Assembly (NCBI GenBank): GCA_964638055.1
Contig: CAZWXF010000011.1
Location: 1 to 39,317 of the forward strand
Reading direction: 5' to 3'
From: Prado023 sp964638055
GTDB lineage: Bacteria; Actinomycetota; Actinomycetes; S36-B12; CAIYMF01
DNA: 39,317 bases
Part shown: positions 19,537 through 26,964 of the stretch, piece by piece
Layout of the letters: every line of letters starts with the position of its first letter
Numbering within the stretch: position 1 is the stretch's first letter
The notes under the pieces: model-generated
Seen by the model: the letters and a program-made list of their open reading frames with translations, nothing else
Told to the model about the DNA's origin: nothing
Databases searched by the model: none
Made by a program: the position numbers and the translations under genes

Positions 19537-20429
19537 ATGGCCTCGGGCTCCCCCTCCGGCTCGTCCTTCGACACCTCCGCAGGCTCCCCCGGCGGCACCT
19601 CCCACGTCGCCCCCGCAGGCTCGCGCCCCGGCGCCTCCAGCGCCTCCTCGGTCGGCTTCGCGGCGTCGATCGGCGGCCTCGCGGGAGCCTCTCTGGCCGC
19701 GCACCGCGGGGCCAGGCCAGCGACCATCGCTGCGCTCGTGGGCGCCGTCGGCATGGGGGCCTCCGAGGCGGTGGCCCGCTCCCGCCAGAAGCCGGGTGAG
19801 ATCGTGCCTCTCTGGCAGCGGATCGCCGTGAGCACCGCGATGGCGGCCCCGATCGGCTGGGCGGCGGGGAAGGTGACGGGCGCAGGGCCGCGAGCGGTCG
19901 GCACCGCCACCGGCGCCGTCGTCGGGGCGATGGGGCTGCGCCCGCAGAAGGTGGCGATGGGCCCGGTCGTGGGCCTGGCCGTGGGGCAGGCGCTCTCCGG
20001 CCTGCCGGCATGCTGCCGCGCTCGAGCAGAGTCCCAGGGGCAGGCGCCGTCGGCCGTGGTCGTCAGCACCACCGTCCTGACCTACCGCACGCTCTCCGCG
20101 CTGATCTTCCGCGACGCTCAGGTCAGCCTGCTCGCGGAGGCTGTCAGCGCAGCCGAGCTGCCGTTCGTGGTGCCACGCTGCTGCCCCGGGCCCTGCCCGA
20201 CGGGGGTCTGACCCTGACCAGCCGCATCGTCGACGGGCAGGCCGGGCACTACCTCACGTACGTCGACTCCGCGGCCGACGAGCTCACGGCCCTGGTCGTG
20301 AACGGCTTCGAGGAGCAGCTGGACGTCTTCGTCGAGGATGGTGCCCTGCGGGCCGAGCACGCCTTCTGGCTCTTCGGCTTCCCGTTCCTGACGCTGCACT
20401 ACCGGATCGCGCGCAAGCCCACCGGCTGA
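19537..20429 (+). pseudogene. Broken hypothetical membrane protein gene (two fragments in different frames)
   Basis: The first fragment (ATG 19537, open to 20211) has a low-complexity start, then small-residue helices (FAASIGGLAGASLAAH, VGTATGAVVGAMG) and a segment ending AYRTLSALIF-like TYRTLSALIFRDAQVSLLAE and ELPFVVP. Reading then falls into a different frame (about 20177-20429), giving ATLLPRALPDGGLTLTSR, GHYLTYVDSAADELTALVV and FPFLTLHYRIARKP, clearly coding in character. As I recall the family, an additional stretch of roughly 200 residues separates these two parts, so an internal deletion plus frameshift is likely. It lies 12 bp after parC. I do not know the function. Alternatively these are two small genes, but the second lacks a plausible start. 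Confidence 0.5.
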
Positions 20430-20485
20430 TCGGCGCTGGCGGCTGTGCGCATCGCCGCGACCCCACTCGGCGCGACCATCACCGC

Positions 20486-20814
20486 TCAGAGGTCCAGCAG
20501 GTCCACGAGGGCGAAGTAGCTGCTGCCCAGGTCGTCGCCGCGGTCCGGGGCGATCTCGTGCCGCCCGGCCACGGGCCGCACGCCGTCGAGGCCGCGGGAC
20601 CGNNNNNNNNNNNNNNNNNNNNNNNNNNNNNNNNNNNNNNNNNNNNNNNNNNNNNNNNNNNNNNNNNNNNNNNNNNNNNNNNNNNNNNNNNNNNNNNNNN
20701 NNGGGCGATCTCGTGCCGCCCGGCCACGGGCCGCACGCCGTCGAGGCCGCGGGACCGGAGCCACGGCGAGCATCCCCGCCCCTCGCTCCGGGTGTCAGCA
20801 CGCTGCGTAGTCAC
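20486..20814 (-). CDS. Possible short ORF interrupted by the scaffold gap
   Basis: If the gap is closed at its duplicated 55-bp flanks, a GTG at 20814 opens a reading frame of about 57 residues ending GSSYFALVDLLDL and a stop at 20486. The C-terminal part (LRSRGLDGVRPVAGRHEIA, then PDRGDDLGSSYFAL) looks protein-like and may be the 3' end of a larger decayed gene. I do not recognise the family. Its start overlaps the stop of the preceding small ORF by GTGA. Confidence 0.25.
20548..20602 (+). repeat. 55-bp flank, left copy, at the first gap
   Basis: These 55 bases are repeated exactly at 20703-20757 on the other side of the N run. The unit starts GGGCGATCTCGTGCCGCC and ends CCGCGGGACCG. A duplication of exactly this length abutting both sides of a placeholder gap indicates overlapping contig ends. 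Confidence 0.9.
20603..20702. other. Scaffold gap, 100 N
   Basis: Exactly 100 undetermined bases, the same length as the other two gaps, so this is a placeholder and not a measured distance. The matching 55-bp flanks suggest that little or nothing is missing. Confidence 0.99.
20703..20757 (+). repeat. 55-bp flank, right copy, at the first gap
   Basis: An exact copy of 20548-20602. See the left copy for interpretation. Confidence 0.9.
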
Positions 20815-21006
20815 CCGCAGACCTCGATGGGCCAGGTCCCAAGAGCAGCCCTGATGCGCGCGTCAGCTGCAGCTGGCGGCATCGGCGCGACAGGCTGCCA
20901 GATGGCCCACGCGGGCGGGATCGGCGGGTGCAGGGCTACCGCCAGGAGCAGGGTGACCGTGGCCCAGCCTCGTCGCGCAGGGAACGGTCCCGATGCGGCC
21001 CTCAGT
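20811..21006 (-). other. Unassigned open frame with a signal-peptide-like stretch
   Basis: On the minus strand directly after the Rpf-fusion stop there is an open frame without an ATG, GTG or TTG start. It includes ARRGWATVTLLLAVALHP, which resembles a secretion signal, and ends in LGTWPIEVCG at a TGA (20811). It could be a remnant of a small exported protein or a chance frame in high-GC DNA. I favour the latter, weakly. Confidence 0.2.
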
Positions 21007-22278
21007 TCACAGGTTCTTGCCGCAGTGGGGCCACTGTCCGGGCCCGGACTGGTCCCAGAGGATCTGCGCCCGGTAGGTCTGCTCGTCGGACTTCGCGTCC
21101 GAGGCGACGCCGGAGCCGCCGACGGCCTGCCACGTCGAGGCACTGAACTGGTAGAGGCCGTGGTACAGGCCGTTCCCGCTGATGACGTCCGGGTCCCCGC
21201 CCGACTCGCATTCGGCCAGGGCCGGCCAGTTCTGGGACTTGGCCTCCGAGGACGGCTCTCCGCGGTTCTTGTTGTAGCTGACGGGCGCCGGCGCGGGCTC
21301 GGGGGTCTTCACGGGCGTGGGCTCCGGCTTCTCCGGCACGGACTCGGCCGGCACCAGCCCGTGCTTTGCCGCCCAGTCCACGGCCACCCACTTCGCGGAC
21401 ACGCCCTTGATGGAGACCTGCCCGTTCATGCTGCGCAGCTCGTCGGTGGTGAGCGCGGCGTTGACCGAGCCGATCGCAGCCAGCACCTCCGGGGCGGCGA
21501 TCTCCGAACGCATGAGCGCGGTCACGTTCTCGGCGACCTGCAGCTCCTTGTCGTCCTTGAGGATCTTCAGGTCCCGCTCGTCGACGGCCGGGTCGGAGGA
21601 GAAGACCAGCGCGACGTCGACATCGCCGGACTGCAGCGCGTTGAGCGTCTTGGGCCCGCCTGCATCGAGCTTCTCGAACTCCTTGAAGTCAAGACCGTAG
21701 GTCTCCTCCAGACCGGGCAGGCAGAACTGCGACTCCGGGCAGGACACCGGCCCCCCCATGGCCATCTTGGAGTCCCGCTCATTGAGATCGGACAGCGTCG
21801 ACCAGTCGTAGTGCTTGGCGTCCGTCTGGCGCACGGCGAACGAGTTCATGTTCTGTGCGGCGGACGGATCGGCGACGACCCCGACGGTCGTGGCGAGCAG
21901 CTCGCGCAGCGCGGTCATCGTGGCGGTGACGTCCCCGGATGCCTTCGCCGGGGCGTCGAGGCCGTTCGCCCGCTGGTTGAGGTTCTCGGTGAGCGAGCCG
22001 ATGTACTCGGGGGCCATGTCGATGACGCCGTTCCTCATCTCGTCCAGGTACTGGTCGCGCACTCCGATGCCGTACGTGCGCTCCACCGGGATGCCCTGGG
22101 CCTCCAGGACGACCGAGTAGAGCTCGGCGAGCATCGTGGACTCGGCGAAGTCCGCCGAGCCCATCCTCACCAGGGCGGGCTTGGCGATCGGCTTGGGAGG
22201 CCTGTTCGCCAGGTAGAGGGCGCCTCCGGCGACCAGCGCCAGCACCACTGCCCCGACGATCCAGCTCCGGCGACTCAT
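21007..22278 (-). CDS. Fusion: OpuAC-type substrate-binding protein plus Rpf-like transglycosylase domain
   Basis: A 423-residue exported protein in three parts. Residues 1-26 are a basic start and one hydrophobic helix (WIVGAVVLALVAGGALYLA) without a lipobox, so it is either a membrane anchor or a cleaved signal. Residues 35-312 are a periplasmic-binding domain of the OpuAC/ProX quaternary-amine family (MGSADFAESTMLAELYSVV, DMAPEYIGSLTENL), with a probable disulfide at SCPESQFC. Residues 315-349 are a proline-rich linker. Residues 350-423 are a resuscitation-promoting-factor-like domain: NWPALAECESGGDP with catalytic Glu358, then GLYHGLYQFSASTWQAVGG, and Cys357 with Cys419 as the Rpf disulfide. 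A strong GGGAGGAG precedes the ATG. No ABC permease or ATPase of this type is adjacent. A wall-bound ligand sensor or remodelling enzyme is one inference. Confidence 0.88.
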   Translation of the reverse strand: MSRRSWIVGAVVLALVAGGALYLANRPPKPIAKPALVRMGSADFAESTMLAELYSVVLEAQGIPVERTYGIGVRDQYLDEMRNGVIDMAPEYIGSLTENLNQRANGLDAPAKASGDVTATMTALRELLATTVGVVADPSAAQNMNSFAVRQTDAKHYDWSTLSDLNERDSKMAMGGPVSCPESQFCLPGLEETYGLDFKEFEKLDAGGPKTLNALQSGDVDVALVFSSDPAVDERDLKILKDDKELQVAENVTALMRSEIAAPEVLAAIGSVNAALTTDELRSMNGQVSIKGVSAKWVAVDWAAKHGLVPAESVPEKPEPTPVKTPEPAPAPVSYNKNRGEPSSEAKSQNWPALAECESGGDPDVISGNGLYHGLYQFSASTWQAVGGSGVASDAKSDEQTYRAQILWDQSGPGQWPHCGKNL

Positions 22279-22440
22279 CGGCGCTCCTCCCTGGGCGGTC
22301 GTTGCGACCTGGGCCCAGCATCGTGGCGGGTGGCTCCGCCTCTCCTGCAGTCACCGCGGCTCTCGCCACCGCGGCCCCGCTCCCCCGCGTGCGGCCATGA
22401 TCCCGTACGCAGGGGGCGCGCCGGGCTGTGCGGGCTCGTG

Positions 22441-22471
22441 TTGCAGTGCGGGCTTTGCGTTGCAGTGCGGG
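22441..22471 (+). repeat. 12-bp direct repeat upstream of the fusion gene
   Basis: TTGCAGTGCGGG occurs at 22441-22452 and again at 22460-22471, a 19-bp period. It lies about 165 bp upstream of the fusion gene. Its role is unknown; it could be a regulator site or chance. Confidence 0.4.
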
Positions 22472-22580
22472 TACGCGCTTCTCCAGCGCTGGGGCTCCTC
22501 GGCATCCTCGCGGGAACCACGGTCCGGCGCTACGAGGCGCAGGGGTGGCGGCAGATGCACCTCGATCATCTCGCGCACCG

Positions 22581-22925
22581 GGTCTCGACGAGCTCGACCA
22601 ACGGGATCGGACCGGGTCTCGACGAGCTCGACCAACGGGATCGGACCGGGTCTCGACGAGCTCGACCAACCGGATCGGACCGGGTCTCGACGAGCTCGAC
22701 CAACCGGATCGCACCGGGTCTCGACGAGCTCGACCAACCGGATCGGACCGGGTCTCGACGAGCTCGANNNNNNNNNNNNNNNNNNNNNNNNNNNNNNNNN
22801 NNNNNNNNNNNNNNNNNNNNNNNNNNNNNNNNNNNNNNNNNNNNNNNNNNNNNNNNNNNNNNNNNNNGTCTCGACGAGCTCGACCAACCGGATCGGACCG
22901 GGTATCGACGAGCTCGACCAACGGG
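22581..22925 (+). repeat. 34-bp tandem array, GA-centre form, interrupted by a gap
   Basis: Six units start at 22581, 22615, 22649, 22683, 22717 and 22751, and two more flank the right side of the gap (22867 and 22901, the last with GGTATCGACG). Each unit is GGTCTCGACGAGCTCGACC followed by AACSGGATCGGACCG. The 100-N gap does not fit the 34-bp phase, so the real copy number is unknown. The units are near-identical and there are no unique spacers, so it is not CRISPR. Confidence 0.93.
22768..22867. other. Scaffold gap, 100 N, inside the 34-bp array
   Basis: A placeholder gap caused by the tandem repeat. Unlike the other two gaps, its flanks do not share an exact 55-bp block: a 50-base match is broken by one mismatch (GTCTC against GTATC). 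Confidence 0.99.
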
Positions 22926-22984
22926 CTGCGAGCGGGGGCTTCTCAAGGTCGGGATCGGTCGCTACCCATGGGCAGACTGGGCCC

Positions 22985-23878
22985 GTGCCGCAGCCCACTC
23001 GCGACGAGATCGACGTGGACGTCGGCACGGTCTGCGCGCTCCTGCGCGACCAGCTCCCGGAGCTGGCCCGCCTGCCGCTGGAGCCCGTCCGCCTGCGCGG
23101 CACTGACCACGCGATGTTCCGCCTCGGCGAGGACCTCGCAGTGCGACTGCCCCGCGTCGCGTGGGCCGTCCCGACGCTGCTGCGCGAGCAGGAGTGGCTG
23201 CCCCGGATCGCGGGGGCGCTGCCGGCTCGCATCCCCCTGCCGGTGGCGCTCGGTGAGCCCGGCCACGGCTACCCCTGGCCGTGGAGCGTGTGCCACTGGG
23301 TGCCGGGCGCCAACCCGGTCCCCGATGAGCTGTCGGATCCCGAGGCTCTCGCCGCGGACCTGGCCGGCTTCGCCCGGTCGATGCGCGGCCTGGACCCCAC
23401 TGGCGCCCCGCCGACGGTGTGGCCGGCTCCGCTGCACGAGGAGGACGCCCGCGTCGCCTCGCTGCTGCCGGCCGTTGCCCACCTCGTGGACGCCGAGCCG
23501 ATCGAGCAGGCCTGGGCGGTCGCGCTGGCGGCCCGGCCCTGCGCGACTCGCACCTGGATCCACGGCGACCTGGCCCCGGGGAACCTGCTGGTCGACCGGG
23601 ATCGCCTCGTCGGCGTCATCGACTTCAGCGCCATGGGCCTGGGCGACCCCGCCTCCGACCTGCGCCCGGCCTGGAACCTCCTGCCGCAGGCCGCCCGCGA
23701 CGCGCTGCGCGACGAGGTCGGCGCCGACGCCGACGAGTGGGCCCGGGCGCGGGGATGGGTGCTGCTGCAGGCGCTGGCCCAGCTCAGTCTCTTCCAGGAC
23801 CGCCTGCCGGCGCTGGCCGGGAACGCCCGGCTCGTGCTGGCCCAGATCGCGCAGGAGGTCCGCACCGGCCGGATGTGA
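22985..23878 (+). CDS. Aminoglycoside phosphotransferase (APH) family kinase
   Basis: A 297-residue protein-kinase-like phosphotransferase. The N-lobe contains RLGEDLAVRLPRVAW, with Arg where the ATP-binding lysine often stands. The catalytic loop is WIHGDLAPGNLLVD (His193, Asp195, Asn200) and the metal aspartate is in GVIDFSAMGLGDPASDLRP (Asp213). Such family members phosphorylate aminoglycosides, macrolides or metabolites like choline and homoserine. The long, GC-typical form without known resistance motifs makes a housekeeping or unknown substrate as likely as resistance. The GTG at 22985 is the first in-frame start after the repeats. It converges on the siderophore-binding gene. Confidence 0.85.
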   Translation: MPQPTRDEIDVDVGTVCALLRDQLPELARLPLEPVRLRGTDHAMFRLGEDLAVRLPRVAWAVPTLLREQEWLPRIAGALPARIPLPVALGEPGHGYPWPWSVCHWVPGANPVPDELSDPEALAADLAGFARSMRGLDPTGAPPTVWPAPLHEEDARVASLLPAVAHLVDAEPIEQAWAVALAARPCATRTWIHGDLAPGNLLVDRDRLVGVIDFSAMGLGDPASDLRPAWNLLPQAARDALRDEVGADADEWARARGWVLLQALAQLSLFQDRLPALAGNARLVLAQIAQEVRTGRM

Positions 23879-23907
23879 GCCGGGGCGGACCTCCTGGGTC
23901 ATGAACA

Positions 23908-23939
23908 GGTCAGCTGAGCTGACCGACCGCGTCGGTCAG
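23908..23939. terminator. Two mutually exclusive hairpins at convergent gene ends
   Basis: GGTCAGCT-G-AGCTGACC (23908-23924) and CTGACCGAC-CGC-GTCGGTCAG (23919-23939; 9-bp stem, 3-base loop) share CTGACC, so only one can form at a time. They cover the stop codon of the iron-binding lipoprotein gene, 30-60 bp after the kinase stop. A bidirectional terminator is plausible; there is no U-run. Confidence 0.4.
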
Positions 23940-24917
23940 GGCCGGCAGTATCCCCTCGAGGGCCACCGGGATGCTCAGGGCACTGCCCGCACCCCAGGCA
24001 CCGGCGAGGTCGGACTCAGGGTCGATGAACACCGCCCGGTCGTCCTTCACCGACTCCAGGGACTGCAGCAGCTTGTCGTCCAACGTCTGCTGCAGCGTGA
24101 ACCCGATGGGCAGCACGATCGTCACGTTCGCATCCAGGGCGCTGACGTTCTCGGCCGAGATGCTGGTGAAGAAGCCCGAGGCGGGCAGCTCGAGGACGGG
24201 CGGGTTCTGCACGAAGCCGAGGTCGGCGAGCAGGTCGAAGCGCAGGTCACCGGCCAGGTACGCCCCGTACGCGTCACCGAACTTGGTGCCCGAGGCGATC
24301 GTCTTGGACGCGAACTCCGGGTGAGCCGACTTCGCGGCATCGATCTGGCCCGTCACCTCCGTGATGACGGCGTCGCCCTCGCTGGTCCTGCCCAGGGCCG
24401 CGGCGATGGAGCGCATCTGGACGTCCCACGCGGTGGCGAAGTCGGGCGTCCCGGTCGGGGCGTACACCGTCGGAGCGATCGTGGCGAGCCTGCTGTGCAC
24501 CTGCTCGTCCGCGGTGGCCCGCACGTTCAGGATCACGTCCGGATCGAGGCCCTGGATCTGCTCGTAGTTCAGCGCCTGACCGTCGTTGGGGATGACCGTC
24601 GGGGTCACGTCCCCGAACTCCGGCGTCGCCCAGGGTCCGACGCCCTTGCTGTCCACCCCGAAGCCCTGCCAGTCGTACACGCCGACCGGCTTGACGCCGA
24701 GGGCAAGGGCCATCTCGGCGTCCGACCAGCCCAGCGCGACGACCTTCAGGTCGCCTTCGGGCTGGGGCACGGTGACGGTCCCGAACATCGTCTCGACCGT
24801 CCCCAGGGGAGCGTTCGGGTCCGGCTCGTCAGAGTCCGAGGAGCATCCAGCAGCCATCAAGAGGCTGACTGAGAGCGTGGCGGCCAGGGCCAGGGTACGC
24901 AGTGGTCGGTTTCGCAT
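23910..24917 (-). CDS. Ferric-siderophore ABC transporter substrate-binding lipoprotein
   Basis: A 335-residue lipoprotein with a signal peptide and lipobox LLMAAGC (lipidated Cys25). The mature part is a class III (FepB/BtuF-like) binding protein: VVALGWSDAEMALALGVKPV, IQGLDPDVILNV, LATIAPTVYAP and the long connecting helix GDAVITEVTGQIDAAKSAHP. It captures a ferric siderophore or heme-like chelate outside the membrane and delivers it to the two adjacent permeases. The ATG at 24917 has GGAGG eight bases upstream, which fixes the start. It is the last gene of the iron-regulated cluster; 137 bp with a short direct repeat separate it from the ATPase gene. The exact ligand is unknown. Confidence 0.93.
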   Translation of the reverse strand: MRNRPLRTLALAATLSVSLLMAAGCSSDSDEPDPNAPLGTVETMFGTVTVPQPEGDLKVVALGWSDAEMALALGVKPVGVYDWQGFGVDSKGVGPWATPEFGDVTPTVIPNDGQALNYEQIQGLDPDVILNVRATADEQVHSRLATIAPTVYAPTGTPDFATAWDVQMRSIAAALGRTSEGDAVITEVTGQIDAAKSAHPEFASKTIASGTKFGDAYGAYLAGDLRFDLLADLGFVQNPPVLELPASGFFTSISAENVSALDANVTIVLPIGFTLQQTLDDKLLQSLESVKDDRAVFIDPESDLAGAWGAGSALSIPVALEGILPALTDAVGQLS

Positions 24918-24959
24918 GGTGCCTCCAGGTGAGTCGTAGGAAGGGTCGTCGGGGTGGTC

Positions 24960-24990
24960 GTGGGACGGATGGGTTGTGGGACGGATGGGT
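24960..24990. repeat. 15-bp direct repeat between ATPase and binding-protein genes
   Basis: GTGGGACGGATGGGT occurs at 24960-24974 and 24976-24990 (period 16) in the 137-bp spacer. It might allow separate expression control of the lipoprotein, or be a simple tandem slip product. Confidence 0.6.
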
Positions 24991-25054
24991 CGGCGGGAGT
25001 GGGTGTGAGGGAGGAATGGGTCGGGGGTCGGGTGCTCGCGATCCGCGGTCGGGC

Positions 25055-25894
25055 CTAGCGGTCGTCCGCCAGGGCGCCGGTGGCCAGGGGGACGATCATG
25101 GGCGACCCGGTCTCCGGGTCCGCGACGATGCGGGAGCGCACGCGGAAGACCTGCTCGACCAGCTCGGCGGTCACGACGTCCCCGGGTGCGCCCTGGGCGA
25201 CGATGTCCCCGCGATGCATGACGATCAGGTGCGTCGCGTACCTGGCGGCCTGGTTGAGGTCGTGCAGGATCGCCACCAGCGTGCGGCCCTCGCCGTTGAG
25301 CTGCACGCAGAGCTCGAGCAGCTCGAGCTGGTGGGAGATGTCCAGGTATGTCGTGGGCTCGTCGAGCAGGACGATCGGGGTGTCCTGCGCAAGGACCATG
25401 GCGATCCATACCCGCTGGCGCTGGCCGCCGGAGAGCTGGTCGACGGGGCGGGCGGCGAGGTCGGCAACGCCCGTGCGGCGCAGCGCCGTCTGGACCGCGA
25501 CCTCGTCCTGCTCCGACCACTGCCTGACCATCGACTGGTGCGGGTAGCGCCCGCGGGCCACGAGGTCGACCACGGTGATGCCGTCCGGAGCGATCGAGGT
25601 CTGCGGCAGCAGCCCGATGCGCCGGGCCACCTCCTTGGCCTTCATGGAGTGGATGTCCTGGCCGTCGAGCAGGACAGTGCCCGCCTGCGGGCGCAGGAGC
25701 CGAGCGAGCGTGCGAAGGAGGGTGGACTTGCCGCAGGCGTTGGGCCCGATGATGACGGTGAACGAGTCCGGCGGGATCACCACGTCGAGGGCGGTCAGGA
25801 CGCGACGAGCCTCGTACCCGGCGCTGACGTGCTGGGCCTGCAGCCGGACCTCCCCGGCGCCGGACGAGAGGGCGTTCTGGGCGGGAGTGGTCAT
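25055..25894 (-). CDS. Ferric-siderophore ABC transporter ATP-binding protein
   Basis: A 279-residue FecE/FepC-type ATPase on the inner face of the membrane. The Walker A is GPNACGKST (near residue 50), the Q-loop is GLLPQTS, the signature is LSGGQRQRVWIAMVLAQ, the Walker B is IVLLDEPTTYLD and the switch histidine is in LVAILHDLNQAARYATH. The YLD after Walker B and the HDLNQA segment are typical of iron-chelate importers. The ATG at 25894 overlaps the stop of the second permease gene (ATGA), so it is co-translated with the permeases. Confidence 0.95.
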   Translation of the reverse strand: MTTPAQNALSSGAGEVRLQAQHVSAGYEARRVLTALDVVIPPDSFTVIIGPNACGKSTLLRTLARLLRPQAGTVLLDGQDIHSMKAKEVARRIGLLPQTSIAPDGITVVDLVARGRYPHQSMVRQWSEQDEVAVQTALRRTGVADLAARPVDQLSGGQRQRVWIAMVLAQDTPIVLLDEPTTYLDISHQLELLELCVQLNGEGRTLVAILHDLNQAARYATHLIVMHRGDIVAQGAPGDVVTAELVEQVFRVRSRIVADPETGSPMIVPLATGALADDR

Positions 25895-26964
25895 CTCGTC
25901 CTCGCTTGCCGGATCAGCAGCCACAGCAGGTAGGTCCCGCCCAGGCATGACGTCACCACGCCGACCGGCAGCTGGCTCGGAGCGACGAGGACCCGCGCCA
26001 GGACGTCGCTGACCAGGAGCAGCAGCCCTCCGACGAGCGCAGCGGGCAGCAGCGCCACCCCCGTCGCCCCCGTGACGCGGCGGGCGAGCTGCGGTGCCAT
26101 GAGGGCCACGAAGGAGATGGGCCCCGTGAGCGCGGTGATGACCGACACGTAGCCGACCCCGAGCACGAGCATGACCACGCGGATGCGCTCGACGGGGATG
26201 CCCAGCGCGCTGGCCGAGTCGTCGCCGAGCTCGAGCATCCGCATCGGCCGCGTGGTCACCACGGTGAACGGCAGGAGCACGAGCAAGCTGGCCAGGAGCA
26301 GCCACACCCCGTTCCAGGTCGCCTCGTTCAGTGACCCGGCACCCCAGGCGGCGGCGCTGACGGCAGCCTCCTGCCCGGCGGTGATGAGCAGGTAGGAGTT
26401 GACCGCGTTGAGCATCGCCGCCACCGCTATGCCCACGACGATCAGGCGCATGCCCTGGACGCCCTGGCGGTAGGCAAGCAGGTACACGACCAGGGCCGTG
26501 GCCAGTCCCCCGAGGAGCGCGCCGACGCTGGCCTGAAGACCACCGCCGCCCACGACGAGCATCGCGATCAGGGCGCCGGTGTACGCCCCGGAGCTCAGGC
26601 CGATGACGTCGGGGCTGCCCAGGGGGTTTCGGGTGATCGACTGGAAGATCGCACCGCCCACGCCGAGGGCCGCGCCCCCGAAGAGGGCCAGCATCATCCG
26701 CGGCATCCGCCACTCGACGACGATGCGCTGGTCGGCCTCGCTGGCGCTGCCCGTGATGGCGGCCCAGATCTGCGACAGCGACAGGTCGGTGTCCCCGATG
26801 GTCATGGACCAGAGGGCGGCGGCCAGGCACAGCAGGGCGATCATGCCGGTCAGCAGCGCGACACGGGTGTTCACTCGTGCGCTGGCCCCCCGCCATCGCA
26901 CGACGCGCACGCGTCTGTCCCACAGGTCCGGGCCGGCGGGGGCTCCCGCCACGTCGGTGCTCAC
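25891..26964 (-). CDS. Ferric-siderophore ABC transporter permease (FecCD family), second subunit
   Basis: A 357-residue inner-membrane protein of the BtuC/FecCD family with about ten transmembrane segments after a polar 35-residue start. Diagnostic stretches are WRMPRMMLALFGGAALGVGG, SITRNPLGSPDVIGLSSGA, GPISFVALMAPQLARRV and PSQLPVGVVTSCLGG. It forms a heterodimer with the upstream permease. The GTG at 26964 overlaps the stop of that gene (GTGA), which selects this start from several in frame. Confidence 0.93.
   Translation of the reverse strand: MSTDVAGAPAGPDLWDRRVRVVRWRGASARVNTRVALLTGMIALLCLAAALWSMTIGDTDLSLSQIWAAITGSASEADQRIVVEWRMPRMMLALFGGAALGVGGAIFQSITRNPLGSPDVIGLSSGAYTGALIAMLVVGGGGLQASVGALLGGLATALVVYLLAYRQGVQGMRLIVVGIAVAAMLNAVNSYLLITAGQEAAVSAAAWGAGSLNEATWNGVWLLLASLLVLLPFTVVTTRPMRMLELGDDSASALGIPVERIRVVMLVLGVGYVSVITALTGPISFVALMAPQLARRVTGATGVALLPAALVGGLLLLVSDVLARVLVAPSQLPVGVVTSCLGGTYLLWLLIRQARTR

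Larger units (their letters stand above)
20430..21006. other. Intergenic region of 577 bp with a scaffold gap and no secure gene
   Basis: This stretch holds the 100-N gap, a duplicated 55-bp flank and two weak minus-strand ORFs described separately. I see no tRNA or mobile-element signature. It separates the broken gene from the substrate-binding/Rpf fusion gene. Confidence 0.6.
22279..22984. other. Divergent intergenic region of 706 bp with repeats and a gap
   Basis: It contains the presumed promoter of the fusion gene (22279-22430), a short direct repeat at 22441-22471, the 34-bp repeat array with the second gap (22581-22925) and the leader of the kinase gene. I find no supported coding region in it; long open frames here are products of the repeat period and high GC. 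Confidence 0.6.

Noticed and set aside
22279..22577. A possible c-di-AMP (ydaO) riboswitch upstream of the Rpf-fusion gene, since this riboswitch often precedes rpf and potassium-transport genes
   Set aside because: I could not find the conserved GGGGAACC and GGGGTGAATC-like core elements on the minus strand. A covariance-model search would settle it.
22581..22925. The 34-bp periodic array resembles a CRISPR array in spacing
   Set aside because: There are no unique spacers: the whole 34-bp unit repeats nearly identically, and no cas gene is present.
22985..23878. Calling the APH-family gene an antibiotic-resistance gene
   Set aside because: Only the generic kinase loops (HGDLAPGN, IDFSAMGLGD) are seen. 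No subfamily-specific resistance signature or mobile context supports it.
22428..24872. An 814-residue plus-strand open frame
   Set aside because: It passes through the repeat array, an N gap and out-of-frame parts of the kinase and binding-protein genes. It is a product of the 34-bp period and high GC.
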